Source: a bacterium (lineage in GTDB: Bacteria; Cyanobacteriota; Vampirovibrionia; Gastranaerophilales; Gastranaerophilaceae). From it: 64,000 bases of DNA. Every line of letters begins with the position of its first letter. Positions within the stretch are counted from its first letter, which is position 1. The position numbers and the translations under genes were made by a program. The notes under the pieces were generated by a model. The model worked only from the letters and a program-made list of their open reading frames with translations, did not search any database and was not told the origin of the DNA. Where the stretch lies: positions 26,214 to 90,213 of the forward strand of contig JAFQNF010000037.1 in assembly GCA_017396025.1 (NCBI GenBank), read 5' to 3'. Shown here piece after piece: positions 9,770 through 18,418 of the stretch.

Positions 9770-12700
9770 GTGGATTTTATCAACCCCAATTTCGAAATTA
9801 GAAATAAAAATTCAAATTCGGATAATAAAAAAGACATAAAGAAAAAACAGGATATTTCCGCTGGAAAAAATATCCAAACAAACCTTGCAAAACCAAGTGG
9901 TAAATTATTACAAGCATATAACAAAATATCATTTAAAGGAGATACTTTAACAAACCTACGAAATAAACACCAAAATGTTTTTAGCAAATTTAAAAATCCC
10001 AACGCTTGGAATCATTTTAGAAATACTTTATGCGCCGAATACTCAGATGCAGAAATAGATGCCCTACTTAACGAAATTTCTTCTAGAAGAATAGAAGATA
10101 GTTCTGTTTGCAATAAATTTTTATCCCTAATAAACATTAATAATGTAGAAAATATTACATATGGTGATGGCATTCAAGACCCTATCACAAAAAGAGCAAA
10201 GACAATTAATATACCCAGAGCATTAACTCCAATAGAAGCAAAAGAGTTAATTGTAAATAGACTTACAAAAAATTCAAATATTGAAAGATATTTTAATTTA
10301 GTTGATGATGAAGAGCTTATGCCAGACATTGCAATAAACATAATTAAGTATGACATTAATGACAAAGACAAAATCAGAATAGAAAACTTATCAAATGAAT
10401 TATTTAAAAATAATCGCAAATTGTCAAAAGATGAAATTATGACTTGCCTAGCTTTTAGCTTAGATAAGACTGAAAATATACAAGATTTTATAGATAGATT
10501 AGAAAAAGACTATAGTGGAAAGAAGCTGGATTTATTCGAAGCTGCTTTATGCACAGTTCATAATTTAGATGACGGCAAAACAGAACGATTTTTTGAATTA
10601 AAATCAAAACAATTACCTTATAAAAAAGAAGATGGAACAGATGATATTTACACTCTATCTTCACAAGAAGCTGTTTTGTGTGCAAAAGAAGAATTAGATG
10701 AAGATGAATTAAAAAGATATGCAGAACTTAAAAATAAGCCATTTATGTATACATCTGTGAGAGACCACAATTCTTCTAAAGTGCTAAGCTCAGAGTTAAT
10801 AATAAGCTACATAAAAAATAAAAATTCAAATGAAGAAATAGCACAATTAGCAAAATATGACTTCAAAGATTTTAGGCAATATGAAGACTTCAAATCAATG
10901 CTAAAAGTTTATGGTTTTAAAGATGAAAAAAATGTGCGTGATTTGGTTAAACAAAACATATCTTATATTGCAAAATTACAAGACAAAAATGGCAAGAATA
11001 TTTTTAAAGGCAAAAATGGAGAATTTATTCTTCATAAGTTTAAAATTTCACAACTTACTCCAATAAGAATATACCAATTAACTTCATCACAAGCACAAGA
11101 TTATATTAAAATTTTAACAATTTTAAAATCAATGCCTAATCGTAAACAATACGAAATTTTTCATATTGCCGCTAAATTAGCAAAACTGCAGGATGGAAAT
11201 GGCAACAATATTCTAAAAGAAGAAAATGGTGAATTTAACTTTTGTGAATTTAGTTTTGAAGATATTCAAGCAATAAGTAATTATAGATTAACTTCATCAC
11301 AGGTACAAGATTATATACAAATTCGAACTATTATAGAGTCAACTCCTAGTTATCAAAAAGAACTTAGCTGGAGAGAACGTATGGGGTTTATAGGATCAAA
11401 TGATCCTATAAGAAAAAAAGAATACTTGGCAGGTTGTGCTCGTGCAAAAAAAGAAGATATTTCAACTCTTGCAGCTCAATTGGCAAGACTACAAGATGAA
11501 AATGGAAACAATATTTTCAAAAAAGAAAATGGTGAATTTAAATTTGATGAATTTAGTTTTAAAGATATTCAAGCAATAAGCAATTATAGATTAACTTCCG
11601 CCGAACTTCAGGATTATATAAAACTTAAAAAATCTCACAATTTTAAAAGTTCCTCAATTGCCAAATTAACAAAATTACAAGATGAAAATGGAAAAAATAT
11701 TTTCAAAAAAGAAAACGGTGAATTTGATTTTGGCAACTTTAATGAAAATGATTTTGATGCAATAATGATAAATGAATTAACTGCATCGCAAGTGAAAGAT
11801 TATAAACAAATCGTATCTATTTTAAAATCAATGCCTTATGAATGGTTGCGAGTTGAACTTGTTGCTGCTGAACTAGCAAAGCTACAAGATGAAAATAAAA
11901 AAAATATTTTCCAAGAAGAAAATGGTGAATTTGATTTTAATGGATTTACTTATGAAGAAATCGAAGAAATAGGGGAATATAAGTTTACTGTATCACAGTG
12001 GCAAGATTTTAAATTTACCAGATCACAATTTCAAGACTTTAAACAAATTTTGCCCATTTTAAAATCAAAGTTTAAAAATATTGATGTTCTTAATGTTGCA
12101 GGAGGATTAGCCAAGTTTCAAGATGAAAATGAAAACAATGTTTTCAAAAAAGAAAATGGTGAATTTGATTTTGATGGATTTACCTATGATGACCTTGAAT
12201 TAATGGGTAGATATAAATTAACTGCAATACAATTGCAAGATTATAGACAAATATTACCTATTTTAAAATCAAGATCCAAGAATATGCATGTTCCAGACCT
12301 TGCTGCAGAATTATCAAAACTACAGGATGAAAATGGTAATAATATTTTCAAAAAAGGAAATGGCGAATTTGATTTTAAAGGATTTAGTTATAGTGACCTT
12401 GAAAAAATCGTTGATAAAAATAAATTGTCATCTCAATACGACAAAAACTATAGATATCTAACGACAACATTAGGTATAGACCCAGAAAATGCAGTCTTTA
12501 TAGCCAAAAATGAAGACCTAATGGCTAAGTTTAGATTAGTTGACCCAAATATATTCTGGCAAGGAGCTACGGGTGAGGACAAACAAATATTTGATTTATT
12601 TAATTCCATTCTAGTATCTGATAATATCGATGGAACAAAGATAAAAAGAAATGATTTTTATTCTTTACCAGAAGAACATACTTTTAACAATGGTACTTTA

Positions 12701-13693
12701 AGTTTCAATCCAACTGATTCACAAAAACAAGGATATAGTGTTGCATTACAAAAAGCTAGTAAAAACTCAACACCTATTATGATTGTTAAAAATCAAAATG
12801 GGGAAAAAGAAAATTATATTGCATATGATGGTACAATCGCGCTTTTAAGACCATTACAAGCACTTAGTAATGAACAGAAAAAAGCACTCAATATCGATTT
12901 ATCCACTCATCCTTATTTTTCTATTGAAGAAATAAATGCACTTGAAGAAGCTACAAGACACTTTATCGTCGATATTATAGAAGAAAATGGTGAATGTATT
13001 ATTTCTAAAGGCATTGATGGAATTTCAGAACCATTTATTGGTGAAACTCTTGATACTGAAGCTACAAAAAATAAATACAAAAATATTTTAAGTAGATTAC
13101 ATAACAATAGTAATTCACAAAATATAACTATTGAAAATATATTAAGATTAATGCCAAAAGATGCAATGATTCAAATTAAGCCATATGCAACTTCTAAATC
13201 TAGTCATGATATTTTATACTCTATTTCTGCAGAATGGGAAGACAAAGATGGTAAAGAGTGGCAATTACGTGTTCATAGCCACGATTTAAAATTTGCAGAT
13301 AATGGTAAATCTTGGATTTACAGACTTGGTTACCAAGACTCAAATTCATTGGAGCCATTGTTTTATGATAATAATCAAAATGATTTTATTGCAGGAAGTA
13401 AAAACCCACACACACATATCTTTATAAATTCTCCACAAGAATATAAAAGTAAACTAATTTCTAATCCTTATTTCCAAAAAGCAATTAGAAATATCAGTAT
13501 TTCATTTAATAAAACCCAATACATCAACAAGATTGCAGATGAGCTAAATATCCACGAAACAGACAACGAACTAAAGAAAAACAAAATTATTGAAAAATGC
13601 CAACAAAATACTGGTTACTATTACAAATACAAAAAAGTTGTTGATGGTTTATTAAATGAAAAAGGTCTACCACCGTTAGATAAAACATCTTAA
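9770..13693 (+). CDS. Giant repeat protein with C-terminal region resembling polymorphic toxin type 30
   Basis: The start is placed at GTG 9770 because GGAG sits 6 bases upstream. A TTG at 9758 would overlap that ribosome site. The 1307-residue product has no signal peptide or membrane helix. A Lys/Asn-rich N terminus carries ISFKG at 53-57. Seven units of about 55-100 residues built on LQDENGNNIFKKENGEF occupy roughly residues 400-895. Near the C terminus, about 1153-1217, the segments WEDKDGKEWQLRVHSHD, SWIYRLGYQ and NPHTHIFI follow the pattern W-D-x-x-G...RVHxxD...WxxR...THI that I associate with polymorphic toxin type 30 domains (predicted RNases). That match is from memory and moderately sure. 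No obvious immunity gene is adjacent. It could instead be a structural repeat protein. Confidence 0.6.
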   Translation: MDFINPNFEIRNKNSNSDNKKDIKKKQDISAGKNIQTNLAKPSGKLLQAYNKISFKGDTLTNLRNKHQNVFSKFKNPNAWNHFRNTLCAEYSDAEIDALLNEISSRRIEDSSVCNKFLSLININNVENITYGDGIQDPITKRAKTINIPRALTPIEAKELIVNRLTKNSNIERYFNLVDDEELMPDIAINIIKYDINDKDKIRIENLSNELFKNNRKLSKDEIMTCLAFSLDKTENIQDFIDRLEKDYSGKKLDLFEAALCTVHNLDDGKTERFFELKSKQLPYKKEDGTDDIYTLSSQEAVLCAKEELDEDELKRYAELKNKPFMYTSVRDHNSSKVLSSELIISYIKNKNSNEEIAQLAKYDFKDFRQYEDFKSMLKVYGFKDEKNVRDLVKQNISYIAKLQDKNGKNIFKGKNGEFILHKFKISQLTPIRIYQLTSSQAQDYIKILTILKSMPNRKQYEIFHIAAKLAKLQDGNGNNILKEENGEFNFCEFSFEDIQAISNYRLTSSQVQDYIQIRTIIESTPSYQKELSWRERMGFIGSNDPIRKKEYLAGCARAKKEDISTLAAQLARLQDENGNNIFKKENGEFKFDEFSFKDIQAISNYRLTSAELQDYIKLKKSHNFKSSSIAKLTKLQDENGKNIFKKENGEFDFGNFNENDFDAIMINELTASQVKDYKQIVSILKSMPYEWLRVELVAAELAKLQDENKKNIFQEENGEFDFNGFTYEEIEEIGEYKFTVSQWQDFKFTRSQFQDFKQILPILKSKFKNIDVLNVAGGLAKFQDENENNVFKKENGEFDFDGFTYDDLELMGRYKLTAIQLQDYRQILPILKSRSKNMHVPDLAAELSKLQDENGNNIFKKGNGEFDFKGFSYSDLEKIVDKNKLSSQYDKNYRYLTTTLGIDPENAVFIAKNEDLMAKFRLVDPNIFWQGATGEDKQIFDLFNSILVSDNIDGTKIKRNDFYSLPEEHTFNNGTLSFNPTDSQKQGYSVALQKASKNSTPIMIVKNQNGEKENYIAYDGTIALLRPLQALSNEQKKALNIDLSTHPYFSIEEINALEEATRHFIVDIIEENGECIISKGIDGISEPFIGETLDTEATKNKYKNILSRLHNNSNSQNITIENILRLMPKDAMIQIKPYATSKSSHDILYSISAEWEDKDGKEWQLRVHSHDLKFADNGKSWIYRLGYQDSNSLEPLFYDNNQNDFIAGSKNPHTHIFINSPQEYKSKLISNPYFQKAIRNISISFNKTQYINKIADELNIHETDNELKKNKIIEKCQQNTGYYYKYKKVVDGLLNEKGLPPLDKTS
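10966..12450 (+). repeat. Seven in-frame coding repeats (LQDENGxNIFKKENGEF units)
   Basis: Repeat units begin near 10969, 11176, 11479, 11666, 11873, 12107 and 12311. Each opens with a version of LAKLQDENGNNIF-KKENGEF, followed by a short acidic loop, a helix ending in LTxSQxQDY and a variable helix. Units differ in the length of the last helix. The second has an extra Arg/Lys-rich insertion. Sequence drift between units indicates older duplication and not recent slippage. Confidence 0.85.
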
Positions 13694-13776
13694 TTTTATT
13701 ATAAATATTGTAAAAATATTCCTCAAAACCTAAAAAAGTAATATACTATTACTATATAGGTTTTTGGAGTAATTAA

Positions 13777-14871
13777 ATGAGCGAATACACAATAGATACA
13801 CTATTAAAAAAGGCAATTGAACTTGGCGCATCAGACTTGCACTTTATTGTAGGTGAAGTTCCATCATTCCGTATTGATGGCAAAATAATGAAATCAAAAC
13901 TACCACCAGTTACAGAACAAGATATGATTGATGCTATTGATTCAATGGCACCTGTTGCAATGAGAGATAAAATTTTCCGTTCATATGACTCTGACTTTCC
14001 ATATGAAATTGAAAACGTATCTCGTTTCAGGGTAAACCTTGCAATGTCATTTGGCCATCATTCAATGACAGTCCGTATGATTCCATATGACATTCCTCAA
14101 ATTGCTCAACTTAATTTACCGCAAAACATTGAAAAATTAACTCAATTTGACAATGGTATTGTTTTAATTACTGGAGCGACTGGTAGTGGTAAATCAACAA
14201 CTATTGCTTCAATTTTAGACCACATAAACAATACACAGAAAAAGCACATTGTAACTATTGAAGACCCTATTGAATACATTTATAAAAGCAAAAAAGCTAT
14301 ATTTACACAAAGACAAATTGGTATCGACACCGCTGATTATATAGATGGTTTAAAATTTGCTTTAAGACAAGACCCAGATGTTATATTAATCGGCGAAATA
14401 AGAGATATGGAGACTGTTCAAAGTGCTCTTCACGCGGCAGAAACTGGTCACTTGGTATTTGCAACACTTCACACATTCAATGCAATTCAAACAATACACC
14501 GTATATTAAGCTTCTTCCCACCATCAGAAAGAGATGCCGTAAGAAGCCAATTTGCAACAGTATTTAGAGGATCCATTTCACAAAAATTGTTACCAAAATC
14601 ATCTGGTAAAGGAAGAATTCCAGCAGTAGAACTTCTTGTTTCTACACCAACAATTAAAGACTTCATTATGAAAGATGAACTTGAAGAAATCTACAAATTG
14701 GTACAAAAGGGTTCTTATGAAGATATGATTACATTTAATATGTCACTTCACGACCTATACAAAAAAGACTTAATCACAAAAGAGGTTGCACTAGATAATT
14801 CTGACAATGTAAATGAACTTCAACAGTTAATACGTGGTGTATACACTGGTAGCGGAAAAATGGATTATTAA
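13777..14871 (+). CDS. pilT: Type IV pilus retraction ATPase PilT
   Basis: PilT is a hexameric ATPase at the inner membrane that powers pilus retraction. The 364-residue protein has the N-terminal PAS-like region (ASDLHFIVGEVPSFRIDGK). Walker A is GATGSGKST, the Asp box contains TIEDPIEYI, Walker B contains VILIGEIRD, and the His box contains HLVFATLHTFNA. An AIRNLIRE-like C-terminal motif is not obvious. A GGAG ribosome site precedes the ATG. The stop overlaps the recO start by one base. Pilus components appear in this window only as pseudopilin-like genes, far away. Confidence 0.92.
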   Translation: MSEYTIDTLLKKAIELGASDLHFIVGEVPSFRIDGKIMKSKLPPVTEQDMIDAIDSMAPVAMRDKIFRSYDSDFPYEIENVSRFRVNLAMSFGHHSMTVRMIPYDIPQIAQLNLPQNIEKLTQFDNGIVLITGATGSGKSTTIASILDHINNTQKKHIVTIEDPIEYIYKSKKAIFTQRQIGIDTADYIDGLKFALRQDPDVILIGEIRDMETVQSALHAAETGHLVFATLHTFNAIQTIHRILSFFPPSERDAVRSQFATVFRGSISQKLLPKSSGKGRIPAVELLVSTPTIKDFIMKDELEEIYKLVQKGSYEDMITFNMSLHDLYKKDLITKEVALDNSDNVNELQQLIRGVYTGSGKMDY

Positions 14872-15635
14872 TGAGGGAACAATTTACAACAAACGTTATT
14901 AACCTAAAATCATACAATATCAGCGAAGCTGATAAAATTATTGTTATGTATTCAAAAGAAAAAGGGTTAATAAAGGGAGTTGCAAAAGGCATCAAAAAAA
15001 CAACAAGCAAACTTGGCGGAAGAATGGATATGCTTGTTGCCAATAAATTAATGCTAAACAAAGGTAAAACGCTTGATACAATTTGCCAAGCAGAAGCATT
15101 AAACACATTTTTTAATCTTAGAAATGATATGAATAAATTATTCTATGCAATGTATTGCAGTGAAATAGTGTCAAATTTTGGCATAGAAAACGATCCAAAT
15201 AGCGAAGAAATATACAATTTGTTTTATTCATTTCTAGAAAAACTATCTAATGCCAAAACAAAAGAACAAGCAATGCTAAGTGTTCTAAAATTTCAAATAA
15301 AAATAATGCATATAACTGGTTACTCAATTGAATTAAATGACTGCGTAAAATGTCAAAAAGAACCAAATTCAGAAGAAATTTATTTTTCAATAGAACAAGG
15401 TGGTATATTATGCAAAGATTGTGCTATCGATGTATGCAAAAAAATTAAAATTCCACAAAAAATAAAAGAATTCTTAAACACAATCTTAAAAGAGGATTTT
15501 AATACACAAACAAAATATGATGATTTGGTAACAGAAAAAATATGCGATATTTGCATAAACCTATTAAAAAATTATATTGAATATTATTCACCAAAAAGAT
15601 TTAAAACAACGCAAATGCTGGAAAGTATAAGGTAA
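14871..15635 (+). CDS. recO: DNA repair protein RecO
   Basis: RecO helps load RecA at gaps coated with single-strand binding protein. The 254-residue length is typical. The N-terminal OB fold contains SEADKIIVMYSKEKGLIKGVAKG. A zinc site is formed by CVKCQ and later LCKDC. The start codon shares one base with the pilT stop, so the two are probably translated from one message, and deoC follows after only 3 bases. Confidence 0.9.
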   Translation: MREQFTTNVINLKSYNISEADKIIVMYSKEKGLIKGVAKGIKKTTSKLGGRMDMLVANKLMLNKGKTLDTICQAEALNTFFNLRNDMNKLFYAMYCSEIVSNFGIENDPNSEEIYNLFYSFLEKLSNAKTKEQAMLSVLKFQIKIMHITGYSIELNDCVKCQKEPNSEEIYFSIEQGGILCKDCAIDVCKKIKIPQKIKEFLNTILKEDFNTQTKYDDLVTEKICDICINLLKNYIEYYSPKRFKTTQMLESIR

Positions 15636-15638
15636 ACT

Positions 15639-16286
15639 ATGGATTTAAAACAATATATTGAACACACATTATTAAAACAAGACGCAACAAAAGAAGATTT
15701 AGAAAAATTATTACTAGAAGCAAAAATTAATAATTTCAAAGGTGTTTGTGTTAATGGTTGCAACGTTAAAACTGCAAAAAATTACTTGAAAGATACCCAA
15801 GTTAAAGTAGTAACAGTTGTTGGATTTCCGCTTGGTTCTTGCATCAGCGAAGTTAAAGCTTTTGAAACCACAAAAGCAATTGAAGATGGTGCTGATGAAA
15901 TAGATATGGTAATCAATGTACAATCTATAAAAGATAAAGATTTTGATTATACTCAACAAGACATTGAAACAGTAAAAAAAGCTTGTGGAAATATTCCATT
16001 AAAAGTAATTATTGAAACAGATCTTTTAACAAAAGAAGAAATTGTTAAAGCATGCGAAATAATAATAAAAGCGGGTGCCGATTTTGCAAAAACATCAACT
16101 GGTTTTGTAGAAAATGGCGTTGGAGCAAAAATTGAAGATATAGCATTGATGAATGAAACATTAAAAGGAAGTAATGTTAAAATCAAAGCTTCTGGCGGAA
16201 TTAAAGACAAAGAAAAAGCAATTGCCCTTGTGAATGCTGGTGCAACAAGGCTAGGAACAAGTTCTGGCGTTGAATTAATTAAATAA
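15639..16286 (+). CDS. deoC: Deoxyribose-phosphate aldolase DeoC
   Basis: DeoC cleaves 2-deoxyribose 5-phosphate to glyceraldehyde 3-phosphate and acetaldehyde in nucleoside salvage. In 215 residues the catalytic set is visible: Schiff-base K151 in FAKTSTGF, K183 in IKASGG and D89 in DEIDMVIN. It would work downstream of the pyrimidine-nucleoside phosphorylase at 53788-55092. It is the last gene of pilT-recO-deoC. Its 3' end overlaps the convergent gene on the other strand by 8 bases, and no terminator hairpin is visible there. Confidence 0.94.
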   Translation: MDLKQYIEHTLLKQDATKEDLEKLLLEAKINNFKGVCVNGCNVKTAKNYLKDTQVKVVTVVGFPLGSCISEVKAFETTKAIEDGADEIDMVINVQSIKDKDFDYTQQDIETVKKACGNIPLKVIIETDLLTKEEIVKACEIIIKAGADFAKTSTGFVENGVGAKIEDIALMNETLKGSNVKIKASGGIKDKEKAIALVNAGATRLGTSSGVELIK

Positions 16287-16665
16287 GAGTCACAGGTTGA
16301 ATATCAAAAGCTGGAGGAGGAATAACCGGTGGAGCAATTATTTTCTTCGCTTGTTCTACTTTCTTTGCAGCTTGATCAATTTTGGTGTATTTAAAGCTAC
16401 GTTTCATAGCAAAATACAAAATATCTGCAAATAATATTACACCGATTAAACGTTTTACAGCACTTTTAACTCTTTTTGCCTGAAGTTCTGTTTTTTCTTT
16501 TTCTGTTAAAGTTTTTTCTTTAACATCAACTGGTTTATTTTGAAAAGTATCTATAAGCATTTTCCCATTATTATTTATAACACTTTCAAGCACATTCGCC
16601 TTAAATGTTGGACGTGCTTGAGCTTTATTATAATTTTGTACAGAGGGAGAAAGAGAAACTTGCAT
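16279..16665 (-). CDS. Small single-pass membrane protein with N-terminal PTFKA motif
   Basis: I do not recognise this 128-residue protein. It has a polar N terminus with PTFKA at 19-23, a Lys/Glu-rich helix, and one hydrophobic segment LIGVILFADILYFAM (about 73-87). A second Lys-rich helix follows, then a Pro-rich end (IIAPPVIPPPAFDIQP). It is the last gene of a four-gene minus-strand cluster and lies 10 bases behind the GH13 gene. The motif is shared with two other members of this cluster, so they may act together at a membrane. Confidence 0.6.
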   Translation of the reverse strand: MQVSLSPSVQNYNKAQARPTFKANVLESVINNNGKMLIDTFQNKPVDVKEKTLTEKEKTELQAKRVKSAVKRLIGVILFADILYFAMKRSFKYTKIDQAAKKVEQAKKIIAPPVIPPPAFDIQPVTLI

Positions 16666-16675
16666 TATAAAATAC

Positions 16676-18418
16676 CTATAATTTTTGTTTTAAAACCTCT
16701 AGACCAGATTTCTCAATATTTGGAGTATTAACTTCAAATAAGTGAATTCTGCCAGGTCCTAAGTCGGTAACGATTGCACCATCTCTAGTTTGGAACTCAC
16801 TGTTTTCACCATAAGATTTGAACAAGTTAGATAATCTTTGATTTCCGCTCATACCCGGAACTTCAACCAAACCTGATTGTCTATGGTTTACATCTCTATT
16901 TGCTACAACAACTAATGTTTTACCATTTAAGTGACGAGCAAACGCAATAATTTGATTATTTTTATCTTCACCAACTTTTAATGGAATATAAGAACCTTTT
17001 GTTAGAATATCTTGATATTTTTTATTACTTCTAACTTCTAATGTATTTTGCATAAAGTCACCACATTCTGGATGGTCACCAATTAATGGTCTTGAGAAGT
17101 TAAAGATATCAGGTCTTCCTCTGTGAACAGTACATTCTTCAGAGTCAGTATCTGTTTGTTTATCAGATGTTCCTTCAAAATCATATAAATAGTCATCACC
17201 TGTTTGATAACCATCAAAATAATATGGATTCAACATAGGAAGTGTTGCTTGTAGACCAGAAACTAAGTTTGTAAATGTAACACCACCATGGTTCATAATT
17301 GAAATGTCATCGTGAGTACCAAATGAACCAATTAAAGATTTACCAGCATCTAAGTTTTGAGACATATCAATGTTTTCTTTTACATAGTTGTGTAAATCTT
17401 GAGCTTTTGTCCATTCATGGAAAATATGATATTGACCATAATAGCTATCAAAGCCAGCTCTTAAAGAATCTTCTGGTCTATCATAATTCATGTTTAATTG
17501 TGGAGATGCATCTTCGTATGTATAGCTTTCTGCCAACCACGCAAATTCTGGATCTCTAGCACGAGAATAATTAATTAAAATATCCCAAAATTCAGTAGGT
17601 TTTGTTCTAGCTACGTCACTACGAATACCATCAACACCAACATCAATGCATAAGTCTACAAAATCTTTGTGCATTTGTAATAATGCTGGATTTAACTCAC
17701 GTTTTGTTTCATCCTTCCAAGGAGAGAACATTCTAATATCGTTCCAACCTTGAGGAGTCTTTGGAGTACCATCTTTTTCAAATGCCATCAATTCTGGTCT
17801 TGCCAAGAATAAATCATAAGATGCACAACTTGGCAAGTCTAACATAACACTGATGCCGCGTTTATGACACTCGTCACAGAACGCTTTGAATTCTTCTTTT
17901 ACAGTTCTTGGATCATTTGGGTCATCTAAAGCTGGGTCTATTTTTAAGAAATCTTCTGGAGCATAAACTGAACCTGCTGTACCCATTGCATTTGTTTTAC
18001 CAGGAGGGTTTACAGGTAATACGTGTAATGTATTGATGCCAAGTTTTTTCATTTCATCAAGTCTTTTAACAGCGTTGTTAAATGTACCTTTAACATCACC
18101 TTCTCTTAAAAGCTCATTACCAACTTTGTCTTCAGCACCCCAATTTCTTATAATAACACCCATTATTGTTGCTTGGTTATTTTGAAATCTTGTTCTTAAA
18201 TTGTTTTTATAAACACCTTGTGTTTGGTTATTATTGACAGAAGAAACTTTAGCAGCAGCAACAACACCTTGATTTTGAAGGAATTGTTCTAATACATTAG
18301 AACCTAAAGACTGAATTTGTCTTGGTTGCGCTGTAGTTACAACAGCAACTGGCTCCGGTGTTTTTTGTACTGGAGTCGATGGAGCTACTGTAAGATATCT
18401 ATCAATATAATTAGCCAT
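16676..18418 (-). CDS. GH13 (alpha-amylase family) glycosidase-like protein
   Basis: The 580-residue protein has an 80-residue Gln/Val/Pro-rich N terminus without a signal peptide, then a TIM-barrel of alpha-amylase type. The three GH13 catalytic positions are visible: D268 in GIRSDVAR (nucleophile), E297 in WLAESY (acid/base) and D369 in FGTHDD (stabiliser). A beta-sandwich-like C terminus contains VVVANRDVNHR. It probably acts on alpha-glucans or transfers glucosyl units. The exact specificity cannot be read. Its start overlaps the end of the upstream membrane-protein gene by 8 bases. Being sandwiched between membrane-protein genes is unusual for a sugar-metabolism enzyme. Confidence 0.8.
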   Translation of the reverse strand: MANYIDRYLTVAPSTPVQKTPEPVAVVTTAQPRQIQSLGSNVLEQFLQNQGVVAAAKVSSVNNNQTQGVYKNNLRTRFQNNQATIMGVIIRNWGAEDKVGNELLREGDVKGTFNNAVKRLDEMKKLGINTLHVLPVNPPGKTNAMGTAGSVYAPEDFLKIDPALDDPNDPRTVKEEFKAFCDECHKRGISVMLDLPSCASYDLFLARPELMAFEKDGTPKTPQGWNDIRMFSPWKDETKRELNPALLQMHKDFVDLCIDVGVDGIRSDVARTKPTEFWDILINYSRARDPEFAWLAESYTYEDASPQLNMNYDRPEDSLRAGFDSYYGQYHIFHEWTKAQDLHNYVKENIDMSQNLDAGKSLIGSFGTHDDISIMNHGGVTFTNLVSGLQATLPMLNPYYFDGYQTGDDYLYDFEGTSDKQTDTDSEECTVHRGRPDIFNFSRPLIGDHPECGDFMQNTLEVRSNKKYQDILTKGSYIPLKVGEDKNNQIIAFARHLNGKTLVVVANRDVNHRQSGLVEVPGMSGNQRLSNLFKSYGENSEFQTRDGAIVTDLGPGRIHLFEVNTPNIEKSGLEVLKQKL

